Source: Sphingobacteriaceae bacterium GW460-11-11-14-LB5
GTDB taxonomy: Bacteria > Bacteroidota > Bacteroidia > Sphingobacteriales > Sphingobacteriaceae
DNA: 64,000 nt
Assembly (NCBI GenBank): GCA_002151545.1
Contig: CP021237.1
Coordinates: 2,480,001 to 2,544,000, forward strand
Direction: 5' to 3'
A model generated the notes under the pieces. The model saw nothing but the letters and a program-made list of their open reading frames with translations, made no database searches and had not been told where the DNA came from. Made by a program: the position numbers and the translations under genes. Each line of letters starts with the position of its first letter. Within the stretch, counting starts at the first letter, position 1. Shown one piece after another: positions 17,459 to 26,131 of the stretch.

Positions 17459-17506
17459 TTTAAACCAAAACAACTGGCGCAATTTTATGCTAAAAATTGC
17501 TCGACA
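17459..17506 (+). promoter_or_regulatory. Intergenic motif shared with the region upstream of the HTCS gene
   Basis: The words TTAAACCAAAA, CTGGCGCA, CTAAAAA and TCGAcAAT occur here in order. The same four, with 1-3 bp spacing changes, occur at 47192-47236 before the hybrid two-component system gene. This copy lies between the end of the heparinase-like gene and the start of cysE. Its role is unknown; it could be a regulatory site or a small dispersed sequence. Confidence 0.3.
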
Positions 17507-17576
17507 ATAACAATAAAATTCATCTTCATCCGTTTTTAGAAAGAACGACCTTTAAAATGGAGGCTTAGAAAACACG

Positions 17577-19472
17577 TTAACTACCGGCCTTATTATTTTT
17601 AGCCCAGCTGGATATGGGTTGAGCAGAAAAGCTTTTTGGTGAGGGGGATTGCGCATCTATAAAAACGGATATGGCCTGTTCGCTACCGGCTTTGAGCCTT
17701 ACTTCGAATCCTACAATTGAAGTACCTGGATTTTTGGCATCATAATCGGTAAGTGGATCCGTCGACCAGGTTTTCATTTTAACTTCGCTTTTGGCATCAA
17801 CGAAGAGATAACATTTTTTGCCCTGGTAACTTAATTCGATGGTATGCCCATCAATAATCTGCACCCTTGCAGGTGTAACCATCGACCACCGAAGAGTTAC
17901 ATCTGTGTTTCCTACAGTTATTTCATCACGGATCAGCACCGTTTTTTTATTAATCAAAGCGACCCCTCTAATTGATTTATTTAGTTTATCAGTATATAAG
18001 GTGCTCAAATCGGCAACAGCGTTCATAAACTGACCATCATCACTGCTACTGATGAAAGCAGCATTTCCCTTTACGTTCTGCAAGGTACTATCGATTGAAA
18101 GGGTATTGTGTGCGAGATTATTATAACGGAATATTTTCCAGCGCTGTGCATTTTGTTTGCTGTCCCAAAGATTAATTCCTTTTGATTCGAGCGATTCGTA
18201 TTCCTGCATTCCAAAATCCATTGCCCATCGTACGCCTTGCGATTCCATGATGAAAGAACCTACATCCATATGGCCATGGCTAACAGCAGGCGAACCACCT
18301 TTAAATCCAACAAAAGTAGCCAGGGGATCAGTCCATGAACTGCGCATTAAAGCCACCGGATTAGGGCCGTTTCCGGTCCAAAATTGTGCAGTTTTAGGTT
18401 GAATATGGTTAAGCGATAATTTTGCGCCCCAGATCATTGCCGATGGCAGCAACCTATTCTGTAAAGGCATTTGTTCATCGAGCTGTTGCTTGGTTACCCA
18501 TAATAAGCCGGGATCTTTTAGTTTGGATGCAAACCAAAAAAGTGCCGGATTAAATTCGGCAACCGCCCGGCTATCAGAATAATTAAAAGGAGTGCCCGAA
18601 GGCCCCGTCATATTAGTCAGGTAATCAGCCGTTTTAAGGAAACCCGGCTGAGCGCTCAGGCCAAAGTCCTGATGAAAAATGCCCTCCAAAGCACTGATAA
18701 ACATCACATTAAAAGAAGTACCATATTCCCAGTAGCCATAACCTTCCGGATAAGCCCCATCTGGCGCATATTGTTTCATGGGTAGGGTTACACTTTTTAT
18801 TGCACGGTTAATCAGTTTGGCGGATAAAGCGGGATGCGTTTCAAAAGTAGCAATTGCACCAAATGTGATTCCCGCATTACATACCTGATTCCAGTTATTG
18901 GTAATATTTAACCAGTTGTTATATTTAGTATCTGTTGAAGGTTGTATTCCCTTCTCGAGAATGGCAAGCGCCACTATATTTCTGGTTGATTGGGGCAAAT
19001 CCTGATATAACCAATCGTAACCTATTGACAAAGCCATAGTCATTTCACCGACATCAAGAAAATGACTGGGGTTCCAATCTTTAAAGCCGGATACAGCAAG
19101 CAGTTCTTTTTCAGCCCTGGTTACATACTTTTTATCGTGGCTAAACCTGTAAGCATAAGAAAGGTAATAAATTCTTTTGAGTGCTTCTCTTGATACATCA
19201 AGTAAACGTTTACCAATCATTATGCGTTCTAATGCAGGTTTATTTAAAACCTGATCTGCTGCTGATAGTATGGCTTGATGGATTTGTTTAAACCTCCGAT
19301 CGCGCCTGACATTTTCTAAGATCTGTGTTTCAAGCTCGTGGCTTATCAGTAACCTTGGATGCGGAGGCATCTTAAAAGTAGAATCAATTTCCTTGTTTTG
19401 CCCGACTGCAAGCGTTGAGCAAAACAAGGTTATGATGGTAAATATGATTGTGATAAGCTGATTTTTCTTCAT
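17577..19472 (-). CDS. Exported heparinase II/III-like polysaccharide lyase-type protein
   Basis: The 631-residue protein has a signal peptide (ending LAVGQ), an N-terminal alpha/alpha toroid and a C-terminal beta-sandwich. The segments NNWNQVCNAG and DGAYPEGYGYWEYGTSF in the toroid, and VSHGHMDVGSFIMES at the toroid/sandwich junction, resemble the catalytic and metal-binding regions of heparinase II-type lyases (PL12/PL15/PL17/PL21-like). It may cleave a uronic acid-containing polysaccharide by beta-elimination, but the substrate is not decided. It starts 39 bp after the c-heme dehydrogenase gene and is probably cotranscribed with it. Confidence 0.75.
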   Translation of the reverse strand: MKKNQLITIIFTIITLFCSTLAVGQNKEIDSTFKMPPHPRLLISHELETQILENVRRDRRFKQIHQAILSAADQVLNKPALERIMIGKRLLDVSREALKRIYYLSYAYRFSHDKKYVTRAEKELLAVSGFKDWNPSHFLDVGEMTMALSIGYDWLYQDLPQSTRNIVALAILEKGIQPSTDTKYNNWLNITNNWNQVCNAGITFGAIATFETHPALSAKLINRAIKSVTLPMKQYAPDGAYPEGYGYWEYGTSFNVMFISALEGIFHQDFGLSAQPGFLKTADYLTNMTGPSGTPFNYSDSRAVAEFNPALFWFASKLKDPGLLWVTKQQLDEQMPLQNRLLPSAMIWGAKLSLNHIQPKTAQFWTGNGPNPVALMRSSWTDPLATFVGFKGGSPAVSHGHMDVGSFIMESQGVRWAMDFGMQEYESLESKGINLWDSKQNAQRWKIFRYNNLAHNTLSIDSTLQNVKGNAAFISSSDDGQFMNAVADLSTLYTDKLNKSIRGVALINKKTVLIRDEITVGNTDVTLRWSMVTPARVQIIDGHTIELSYQGKKCYLFVDAKSEVKMKTWSTDPLTDYDAKNPGTSIVGFEVRLKAGSEQAISVFIDAQSPSPKSFSAQPISSWAKNNKAGS

Positions 19473-19511
19473 GGGTTAACGATCATCCTTATCAAATTTT
19501 TATAGGGGAAA

Positions 19512-22118
19512 CTATTTTTTCTGTTCAGATAAAAAAGTAACCAGCGAAGCTAATTCTTCATATGATAATGAATTAGCCAAACCTTCCGGCATCATCGAAG
19601 TTTCCATTTCTTTTCTCGATAAAATATCGCCTGCTTTAATGGTAAAAACCTCACCTGCAATATTACGAACCACTACTTTGGCAGCTGTTTCTTCTGTAAT
19701 GAACCCCATATAGGTACGGTCGCCTTTAGCACTAATCATGACCGAAGCAAATCCCTGAGAAATAGAAGCATTAGGTTTCAATATCGATTCTGCAATCTGC
19801 TCACGGTTCATAATAGAGCCAATTTGTCCCATAAACGGACCTTTCATTTTCTCGCTCTTGCTTAAACTATGGCAGGCTACACAACCCTGACTATTGAAAA
19901 TATTTCTTCCTTTTAAAGGATTGCCCTGTAATTTATTAATAGCCAGCAACACATCTTCGATAGATGATTTACCTACCTGACCTTTTTTGTTTTTGATTTT
20001 ATCCAGATCAATTTTTGGTTCTTCAGTAGCCGCTACTTTTTCTTCTTCGGCAAATTCAGGGATATCCATCCTTTGGCGTGCATTTAAATCAACATAAAAC
20101 TGTTTTCCCTGCGCTCCGGCTTTGGTTGCTTCTTCTTTCAGAAATTTCTCGATGATAGGAGAACCTTCCCACGAAACCGCCTTAAAATATGGGCCATGAG
20201 AGTCAGGGCGTGTACCCCACCACCAGCTCGCATCGTAGGCAATTTCTTTTTTATATAAACGGCCTAAGGTAACCAGGATCTGTTGTTTTAATTTTTCATC
20301 ATTCGATTGTTTGTAGTTTTCAATCAGCCCGTTAACTGCTTTTTCAGTATGTATATAACGTAATGCCCAAAGCGCAAGGGTAGAATTTTCAGTTTTTACC
20401 GCAGCAAGCAAAGCATCTACTGCCTGAAGATCAACTAAGGCCCGAACAGCTAAGTGAGGCAAAATAATGGCTGAATTAGGTGTTGCATGAGGTCCTTCGG
20501 TGCCTTTTGCAGGTGCTGTAAACGAAGCAGGGACCTTGGTTTGTAAAAGCACATTGGCAACTTCTGCCCTGCCCAAACGGTTTAAACCAATTATCGAAGC
20601 AGCCTGAACGCGAACAGAAGGATCTTTTAAACCTTCTAAAAATGGTTCAACCGGCACTTTACCTATACTGCCTTTACGATCAGCAAGTGCTTTTAATGCA
20701 AATTCCTTAACTGCTTTATCTTTGGTAAATTCAACTAAAGTAGCGATACCGTTTTCTTTGGTCAGCTGTGCATAAGTATAAATACCAGCAATACGTACAT
20801 CAAGTGCTAAACCCTGATCGGAAGCTACTTTTAAAGCCGTTGCAATAGCTTGTTTATTGTTGCGTGCAACCAATTCCTGCGAAGCCGTTAAACGGCCTAC
20901 CGCACTATTGGATTTAAGTAACTCGGTTAGTTTTTTAATTGAAGCTTTTTTAACATCAGGAAAAGCTTTATATGTCCAGTTATTTGGCACAGCACGAACA
21001 ATGTAACCTTTATTCGGACTGCCAGAATAACCTGCGCCATCCCATGCCGACAGATACAATCTTCCTGAACCGTCTACATCAAGATCGGTAATTTGAGGTA
21101 ATTTAATAAAATCTTCGTCTTTTTGGGTAAAGGTAGGCCCATCAGTAGTTACTCGATGAATATAAAGCATGCTTCTGCCCCAATCGGCCATCATTGGTAC
21201 ATGGTTATATTGTTCAGGCCAGTTCGGCTCATCCATAAATAACGCGCCGGTACCCGATCCTCCACCTAAATCGGCAAGTGCCGGAATAATCTCGTCAGTA
21301 AAATTCTGAAATAAAACAGGGTAACCATATTCACCTGATTGTATGTGGTGCGAGAAACGAACATTCCATCCTCCACCATCATTGGTATTTTCTCTGGTAA
21401 AAACGTTCATGTAAGGATCGATCGCTACATCATAAACATTACGTGTACCATGTGTATATACTTCCATTTCAGTTCCGTCAGGACGAACGCGCATAATCCC
21501 GCCGCCTAACATGGTTAATTTTTTACCTGAACGGTCTACAGCATCATGGAATCCAAAATCTCCTACAGAAATGTAAATCCATCCATCAATCCCCATTCTT
21601 ATACCATTGGTGGCATGGTCGGTACCACGTTCGCGGATATATTTGGCATTACTGATGTGCTCAATAAGTGGTTTTTCAGGTCCATCAGCTTTACCATCGC
21701 CATCCTTATCTTCGAAAACAACCAAATTCATGCCGGTAGCCTGTTTTGTTTCTTTCGAAAAAGTGGTGTGTAATACATATACCTGGCTGCCTTGAACAAT
21801 AATACCGCGGGGATTATCCACTTCGGCAAAATCTACATGTTCGTCCATTTTACCATCGTTATCCTTATCTATTAATTTAAGGATGTGGCCTTTTCCAGGA
21901 TCTTTACCTAATGAGCCGATCATATCCACACCAACATATACTTCTCCTGTTGGTGCGACTGCTAAACAGGCTGGACTGGGTGTAACATCTGGACCTGCAA
22001 AATTGGTTATCGTTAATTCGGGGGGTGATACGCGTTGTATCCTGGGTTCGCTAAAAAAGTTTTTTAATCCAAAAAAAACTAGGGTGAAAGAAATTAAGCT
22101 TAAAGAGAATTTAATCAT
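19512..22118 (-). CDS. PVC-type c-heme protein with sorbosone-dehydrogenase-like propeller
   Basis: The 868-residue exported protein begins with a signal peptide. It has a beta-propeller (about residues 35-380) of the glucose/sorbosone dehydrogenase or PVC-type membrane-bound dehydrogenase kind, with DKDNDGKMDE and DKDGDGKADG calcium-binding-like loops. HEAT-like helical repeats follow (about 390-640), and then a C-terminal cytochrome c domain with CVACH (746-750) and a likely axial Met near the C-terminus. The family is thought to oxidise sugars or related compounds in the periplasm and pass electrons to the chain. The downstream heparinase-like gene suggests a carbohydrate role; the substrate is unknown. 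Confidence 0.85.
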   Translation of the reverse strand: MIKFSLSLISFTLVFFGLKNFFSEPRIQRVSPPELTITNFAGPDVTPSPACLAVAPTGEVYVGVDMIGSLGKDPGKGHILKLIDKDNDGKMDEHVDFAEVDNPRGIIVQGSQVYVLHTTFSKETKQATGMNLVVFEDKDGDGKADGPEKPLIEHISNAKYIRERGTDHATNGIRMGIDGWIYISVGDFGFHDAVDRSGKKLTMLGGGIMRVRPDGTEMEVYTHGTRNVYDVAIDPYMNVFTRENTNDGGGWNVRFSHHIQSGEYGYPVLFQNFTDEIIPALADLGGGSGTGALFMDEPNWPEQYNHVPMMADWGRSMLYIHRVTTDGPTFTQKDEDFIKLPQITDLDVDGSGRLYLSAWDGAGYSGSPNKGYIVRAVPNNWTYKAFPDVKKASIKKLTELLKSNSAVGRLTASQELVARNNKQAIATALKVASDQGLALDVRIAGIYTYAQLTKENGIATLVEFTKDKAVKEFALKALADRKGSIGKVPVEPFLEGLKDPSVRVQAASIIGLNRLGRAEVANVLLQTKVPASFTAPAKGTEGPHATPNSAIILPHLAVRALVDLQAVDALLAAVKTENSTLALWALRYIHTEKAVNGLIENYKQSNDEKLKQQILVTLGRLYKKEIAYDASWWWGTRPDSHGPYFKAVSWEGSPIIEKFLKEEATKAGAQGKQFYVDLNARQRMDIPEFAEEEKVAATEEPKIDLDKIKNKKGQVGKSSIEDVLLAINKLQGNPLKGRNIFNSQGCVACHSLSKSEKMKGPFMGQIGSIMNREQIAESILKPNASISQGFASVMISAKGDRTYMGFITEETAAKVVVRNIAGEVFTIKAGDILSRKEMETSMMPEGLANSLSYEELASLVTFLSEQKK

Positions 22119-22260
22119 TTGTGTGTTATTGTTTCTGGTTAGTTTGTGTCGCGTAAACTTACAAAAAAATATAAATTTCCTTATGCCACAATTTTGTGTT
22201 GTTTTAATTCTTAATTTATGCGTAGCGACAAGGTCTTATACCTTTTATTAATAGCAAAAA

Positions 22261-22407
22261 TTAAATTCCTGACTTTACCCGGTATAATCCCCGAGAAACA
22301 GCCATAATTGCATTAGAAATCAGAAAAACAGCTATTAAATAAGCAAAAAACACCTTAAAAACTGAAGAAAAACCTTCCATCATCACAATCAGGTAAATTA
22401 TTTTCAT
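22261..22407 (-). CDS. Possible small hydrophobic membrane protein
   Basis: The product (48 residues from the ATG at 22407) is almost entirely hydrophobic with two possible membrane segments and a basic end (SRGLYRVKSGI). The frame is open to 22461, but a start there would leave only 14 bp to the divergent ORF at 22476, so a downstream start is likelier. There is no family match. It may be a real small membrane protein or a chance frame in AT-rich DNA. Confidence 0.35.
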   Translation of the reverse strand: MKIIYLIVMMEGFSSVFKVFFAYLIAVFLISNAIMAVSRGLYRVKSGI

Positions 22408-22475
22408 AATAACTTGAATTATAGCATACATTTTATTATATTTACTAAATCCAACATTCATTAAATCAGTACGTT

Positions 22476-22646
22476 ATGAAAAATATTCTTTATTTCTTCC
22501 TGACTGCCCTGATATCCTCCATTGCGCTGTTAATTACAAGGGATTCATTTGAACCCGAATTGGTTTACAGCACCGTGGTATTAATATGGATTCTGTACAT
22601 TTGGTACCATGTTTATGCTGCTAATAAGAGGAACTACAGCGAGTAG
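22476..22646 (+). CDS. Small two-segment membrane protein, 56 residues
   Basis: The ATG at 22476 opens a 56-residue ORF with hydrophobic stretches at about 3-20 and 30-48 and a short polar, basic tail (AANKRNYSE). The pattern of two membrane helices with a charged loop (TRDSFEPE) is more ordered than expected by chance. No family is recognised. It lies between the c-heme dehydrogenase gene and the exported protein at 23063. Confidence 0.5.
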   Translation: MKNILYFFLTALISSIALLITRDSFEPELVYSTVVLIWILYIWYHVYAANKRNYSE

Positions 22647-23062
22647 CCTGTGTTTTTGTTCATTTTAATTCCCAAACCATTATGGCTGGGCTAAATTTGT
22701 ATGCCTTATATTAGCATTATACAAACGTAACGGACTGCCCACCAGGATAAAAAATATATGATCGCTGTATGTATTACCAATACTTATCTGTTGTTTCTTC
22801 ATTGCAGCAGGATTGAACTAAGCCAGCGTATTATTTGGGTTCAGTAAAATCAAGTTCTCTATCATGTTTTTCCGGAATGATAAGGATGCAATAAAATCCT
22901 ATGCCCAAACAGATCAATCCCAATTCTCTACACAAATCCCTGGTTTTACGAAGCTATGCGTCAGTTGCTTAACATAAAGTTAACAGACATGGGTATTTTC
23001 AATTTCAGTTAAATTGAATAATTTCGTAAGGTTAGGTCATTGACAAGAAAATTAAATCCATT
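22647..23062. other. Intergenic stretch, possible promoter near its end
   Basis: This 416 bp stretch holds no convincing ORF or RNA. A TAATTTCG word at 23019-23026 is one mismatch from the Bacteroidota -7 element (TAnnTTTG) and lies 37 bp before the next start. Confidence 0.4.
23019..23026 (+). promoter_or_regulatory. Possible -7 promoter element
   Basis: TAATTTCG resembles the TAnnTTTG -7 box of Bacteroidota and sits 37 bp upstream of the gene at 23063. A convincing -33 TTTG is not seen at the usual spacing, so this is weak. Confidence 0.25.
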
Positions 23063-23614
23063 ATGAAAAAAATTATCTTCACTTTTTACTGCTTAGGATT
23101 TTTGTTGGTGGCCCAGGCACAAAAAGTAATGCCCGAAATTAAGGCAGGTACCACCTTAAGCGCAACAGTTTATGTTCAGAGCAGGGATGTGCCTGTGCTT
23201 TTTACCATTAAGCGCATTGAAGCGCCCATTACTTTTGCCTGGTTTGTAGAAGGCTATGGCGAAGGTGAGTTCGAAATCAACCAAAAAGCTTTTGAAAATG
23301 GTAAGGCCATCTATACACAACAACCTCTGCAGGGAATCACAAAGCTAGGCGATGATGAAACATATGGACTGATTTCGAAAGAAGCATATAAATCATTGGT
23401 AGACCATAAAACGTTTACCTATAACACCATTAAGTTCAAAACAAAGGAAACAGGTATAAAACCACTTAAATTTGGCGACAAAGAGGTTGATGCAACCAAT
23501 GTAGCTAGTGAAGATGGCAAATTGGAACTCTGGATTTTAAACAATCCCAACTTTCCGCTCATCTTGCAAACCACTGGCTTTGGTTTAGATATCCTGATCA
23601 ACGAAATCAAGTAG
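23063..23614 (+). CDS. Exported protein of unknown function
   Basis: The 183-residue product has a signal peptide (MKKIIFTFYCLGFLLVAQAQ) and a beta-rich mature part without cysteines or known catalytic motifs. The segment FAWFVEGYGEGEFEINQKAF and the closing NPNFPLILQTTGFGLDILIN look like a jelly-roll or lipocalin-like secreted protein, but that is only impression. No neighbour is in an obvious operon. I do not recognise a family. Confidence 0.7.
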   Translation: MKKIIFTFYCLGFLLVAQAQKVMPEIKAGTTLSATVYVQSRDVPVLFTIKRIEAPITFAWFVEGYGEGEFEINQKAFENGKAIYTQQPLQGITKLGDDETYGLISKEAYKSLVDHKTFTYNTIKFKTKETGIKPLKFGDKEVDATNVASEDGKLELWILNNPNFPLILQTTGFGLDILINEIK

Positions 23615-23782
23615 GTGTCTTTTAACTGCAAAACTCACCAGTTAATTTATTACCTTCGTCGAAAACTAAAACAAATTAGTTTACGTTTATAACTAAGCTT
23701 GGCGCATTAGCCAGGTTATACATAAAGCTTAATGAACTTGGAGTATCGACCTCGTACATGGGGTAGATAAGGGTACAAGATC

Positions 23783-24868
23783 ATGAAATCAAAAGCTAAA
23801 TTCCCATGTTTACCGGGAAATACATTTTACGCTGAAGTTCGCAGCAGAGTAAACAACCACTTTAAAACGCACAACAGAAGTACCAATGCCAATGTACTGA
23901 TGTGGTTCAAAGCCTGTCTTTTCCTGACCATATTTCTGGCACTTTACTTTGCTATACTCCTTTTAAACGTTCACATCAGTATACTTTTGGGACTTACCAT
24001 TTTACTTGGCGCAACCTGTGCATTTATTGGTTTTAATATCTGTCACGATGCCATCCATGGTTCGTTTTCGAGCTCTAAACGCACCAATTCATTTTTCAGT
24101 TTTCTTTTTAATATGGTTGGGGCTAATCCATATGTATGGAACATTACGCACAATGTGGTGCACCATACTTATACCAATATCCCAGGTCATGATGAAGATA
24201 TTGAAGTGGCACCAGGCTTAATACGGATCTGTACCGAAGATGAGTTAAAACCTCATCAGCGTTTCCAGCAATGGTACGCCTTTCCTTTATATAGTTTGGC
24301 TTCGCTTTCCTGGGTATTTCGTAAAGATTATAAAAAGTTCTTTCAAAAAAGTGTTGGTGCCTGTCAGAACAAGCATCCGAAAGTTGAATACTTTAACCTC
24401 TTTTTCTATAAGTTTCTGTATTATTTTATTTTTATTGGTTTACCGATATTGTTTATGGCAGTCTCGTGGTGGCAGGTTGCCATCGGTTTCGTTGTGTTAC
24501 ACATGGCGCAAGGGTTAACCATGGGACTTGTTTTTCAACTTGCTCATGTAGTAGAAGGAACCACTTTTCCTTCCACCAATGCCGAAGGTAATATGGAAGA
24601 AGCCTGGGCAGAACATCAAATGCGTACTACCGCTAACTTTGCTACCCAGTGCCCTATTTCAGCTTTCTTTCTTGGTGGATTGAACCGGCAGATAGAACAC
24701 CATCTTTTCCCAAAAATTTGCCATGTACATTATGGACAAATCTCCACAATCGTAAAACAAACAGCCTTGGAATTTGGATTGCCTTATCACGAAAACGCCA
24801 CTTTTATATCAGCACTCCGCTCCCACTACCGTATTCTTAAAAAAATGGGACAGCCCGAAACAATTTAG
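23783..24868 (+). CDS. Membrane fatty acid desaturase, front-end (delta-5/6) type
   Basis: The 361-residue membrane protein carries the three histidine boxes of di-iron acyl desaturases: HDAIH (88-92), HNVVHH (123-128) and QIEHH (303-307). The Q in the third box is typical of front-end or linoleoyl-CoA desaturase-like enzymes. No cytochrome b5 domain is fused. Four main hydrophobic segments (about 40-65, 70-85, 205-225, 230-250) fit the usual topology. It would introduce a double bond in acyl chains using O2 and electrons from ferredoxin or cytochrome b5, perhaps adjusting membrane fluidity. The gene stands alone; the position of the double bond cannot be told. Confidence 0.85.
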   Translation: MKSKAKFPCLPGNTFYAEVRSRVNNHFKTHNRSTNANVLMWFKACLFLTIFLALYFAILLLNVHISILLGLTILLGATCAFIGFNICHDAIHGSFSSSKRTNSFFSFLFNMVGANPYVWNITHNVVHHTYTNIPGHDEDIEVAPGLIRICTEDELKPHQRFQQWYAFPLYSLASLSWVFRKDYKKFFQKSVGACQNKHPKVEYFNLFFYKFLYYFIFIGLPILFMAVSWWQVAIGFVVLHMAQGLTMGLVFQLAHVVEGTTFPSTNAEGNMEEAWAEHQMRTTANFATQCPISAFFLGGLNRQIEHHLFPKICHVHYGQISTIVKQTALEFGLPYHENATFISALRSHYRILKKMGQPETI

Positions 24869-24916
24869 CCATCTTTCAATTTCATTACCTAACGAATAAG
24901 TTATGGGCAATAATTG

Positions 24917-25009
24917 AAACTTAATGTTCTTAAATCCTTAATGGTAAAGAGCTTCAAACTTTATTTCTCAACCATTAAGAAATTCAGGGCATTAAGTTAT
25001 ATTTCCTTG
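24917..25009. repeat. Palindromic intergenic repeat, copy 1
   Basis: The copy begins with AAACTTAATG and CCTTAATGGT and ends with ACCATTAAG and CATTAAG, which are inverted copies of the first words. It can therefore fold into an imperfect hairpin with a loop of about 25 bases. Copies 2 and 3 follow on the same strand. Confidence 0.75.
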
Positions 25010-25014
25010 GATTC

Positions 25015-25108
25015 AAACTTAATGTTCTTAAATCCTTAATGGTAAAGAGCTTCAAACTTTATTTCCTGACCATTAAGAAATTCAGGGCATTAAGTTATAT
25101 TTCTTTGG
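25015..25108. repeat. Palindromic intergenic repeat, copy 2
   Basis: Nearly identical to copy 1 for its whole length, differing by a few bases (TTTCCTGACC for TTTCTCAACC, and TTTCTTTGG at the end). It follows copy 1 by only about 5 bp, so the pair is tandem. Confidence 0.75.
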
Positions 25109-25172
25109 AATTATATAACAAATAGACTTCTATACAACCATACTTCTCAACCATTAGTTAAGGACAATAGCT

Positions 25173-25254
25173 CAACTTAATGTTCTTAAATCCTTAATGG
25201 TAAAAAAGCGTCAAACTTTATTTCTCAACCATTAAGAAATTCAGGTCATTAAGT
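25173..25254. repeat. Palindromic intergenic repeat, copy 3
   Basis: A shorter and slightly diverged copy: it has an extra A run (GGTAAAAAAGCGTCAAAC) and TCAGGTCATTAAG at the end. It lacks the TTATATTTC tail shared by copies 1 and 2. The inverted arms are kept. Confidence 0.7.
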
Positions 25255-25292
25255 GCTGATTTCGTGTGAATGAACTAAAAACTCAATCAACA

Positions 25293-25391
25293 AATGACCA
25301 ATGAACTAATGACTAATGAACTAATGAGCAATGACCAATGAACCAATGACCAATGAACCAATGAACCAATGAACCAATGAACTAATGAACT
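25293..25391. repeat. Tandem 7/8-bp repeat (AATGACC / AATGAACC)
   Basis: About 13 units of AATGACC, AATGACT, AATGAACC or AATGAACT follow each other without spacers. The mixture of 7- and 8-bp units breaks any reading frame, so it is not a coding repeat. A degenerate copy of the same words lies at 28469-28500. Confidence 0.85.
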
Positions 25392-25477
25392 ACTAAACCA
25401 CCATCCCCATAGCTCATAACATAAACTTAACACACAATACATTTCTTCAGGAGGCAGATATTTTTATCTTTAACGGT

Positions 25478-26065
25478 ATGTACTGGTACGAAGAAGAAGT
25501 TAAACAATTGGAAAGGGCGCATCGCTTAGATCGGGAGCATCCGGGTGTTATTTTCTATGGCAGTTCATCTATTCGTTTATGGAATAGTCTGGAGGATGAT
25601 TTTGATTACATGAAAGTAACTAATTTAGGCTTTGGTGGTTCTACATTAGCCGCATGTGTATGGTTTTTTGAGCGGATCATGATCGACTACAAGCCTAAAG
25701 CACTTGTGGTATATGCGGGCGATAACGACCTTGGCGATGGCAGAAACCCGGAAGAGATATTTATATTTTTCCAGCAGCTGATGGTTAAGGTTAACCAACG
25801 CTTTGGCATACTGCCCTGTTATTTTATTTCCTTAAAACCCAGCCTTACCCGCTGGCAAATGGCCGATCAGTTTAGGTATACCAATAACCTTATCGAAAGC
25901 GAAATTATTAAACTCAACAGCCATTGGAAATTTATTGATGTTTTTAAGAAAATGCTCAACAAAGAAGGCAACCCAAATCCGGCACTTTACGATCACGACG
26001 GACTTCACCTGAGTGAAGAAGGTTATCGTTTATGGGCCACTACTGTTAGAGAGAAATTAGGTTAA
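25478..26065 (+). CDS. Cytoplasmic SGNH/GDSL-family hydrolase
   Basis: The 195-residue protein has no signal peptide and shows all SGNH blocks: GSSSI near residue 28 (nucleophile Ser), GFGGS near 52 (Gly block), GDNDLG near 80 (Asn block), and DHDGLHLSEEGY near 173 (Asp-His pair). It belongs to the same broad superfamily as the exported enzyme at 7791 but is a different, shorter group. An esterase or acyl-hydrolase role is likely; the substrate is unknown. The following esterase gene starts 66 bp later, so the two may be cotranscribed. Confidence 0.85.
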   Translation: MYWYEEEVKQLERAHRLDREHPGVIFYGSSSIRLWNSLEDDFDYMKVTNLGFGGSTLAACVWFFERIMIDYKPKALVVYAGDNDLGDGRNPEEIFIFFQQLMVKVNQRFGILPCYFISLKPSLTRWQMADQFRYTNNLIESEIIKLNSHWKFIDVFKKMLNKEGNPNPALYDHDGLHLSEEGYRLWATTVREKLG

Positions 26066-26131
26066 TCATTACGCTCAATTAATATCCCGATAACATACAT
26101 GCCTTAATTTTCCGCAAAAGAATTGAAGTTA

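Larger units (their letters stand above)
24869..25477. other. Intergenic repeat region
   Basis: The 609 bp between the desaturase and SGNH hydrolase genes hold three copies of a ~90 bp palindromic repeat (24917-25009, 25015-25108, 25173-25254) and a 7/8-bp tandem array (25293-25391). No ORF is supported. A TATCTTTA word sits just before the hydrolase start. Confidence 0.8.

Noticed and set aside
25293..25391. CRISPR-like array
   Set aside because: The units are 7-8 bp and contiguous with no spacers, and no cas gene is nearby. It is a simple tandem repeat.
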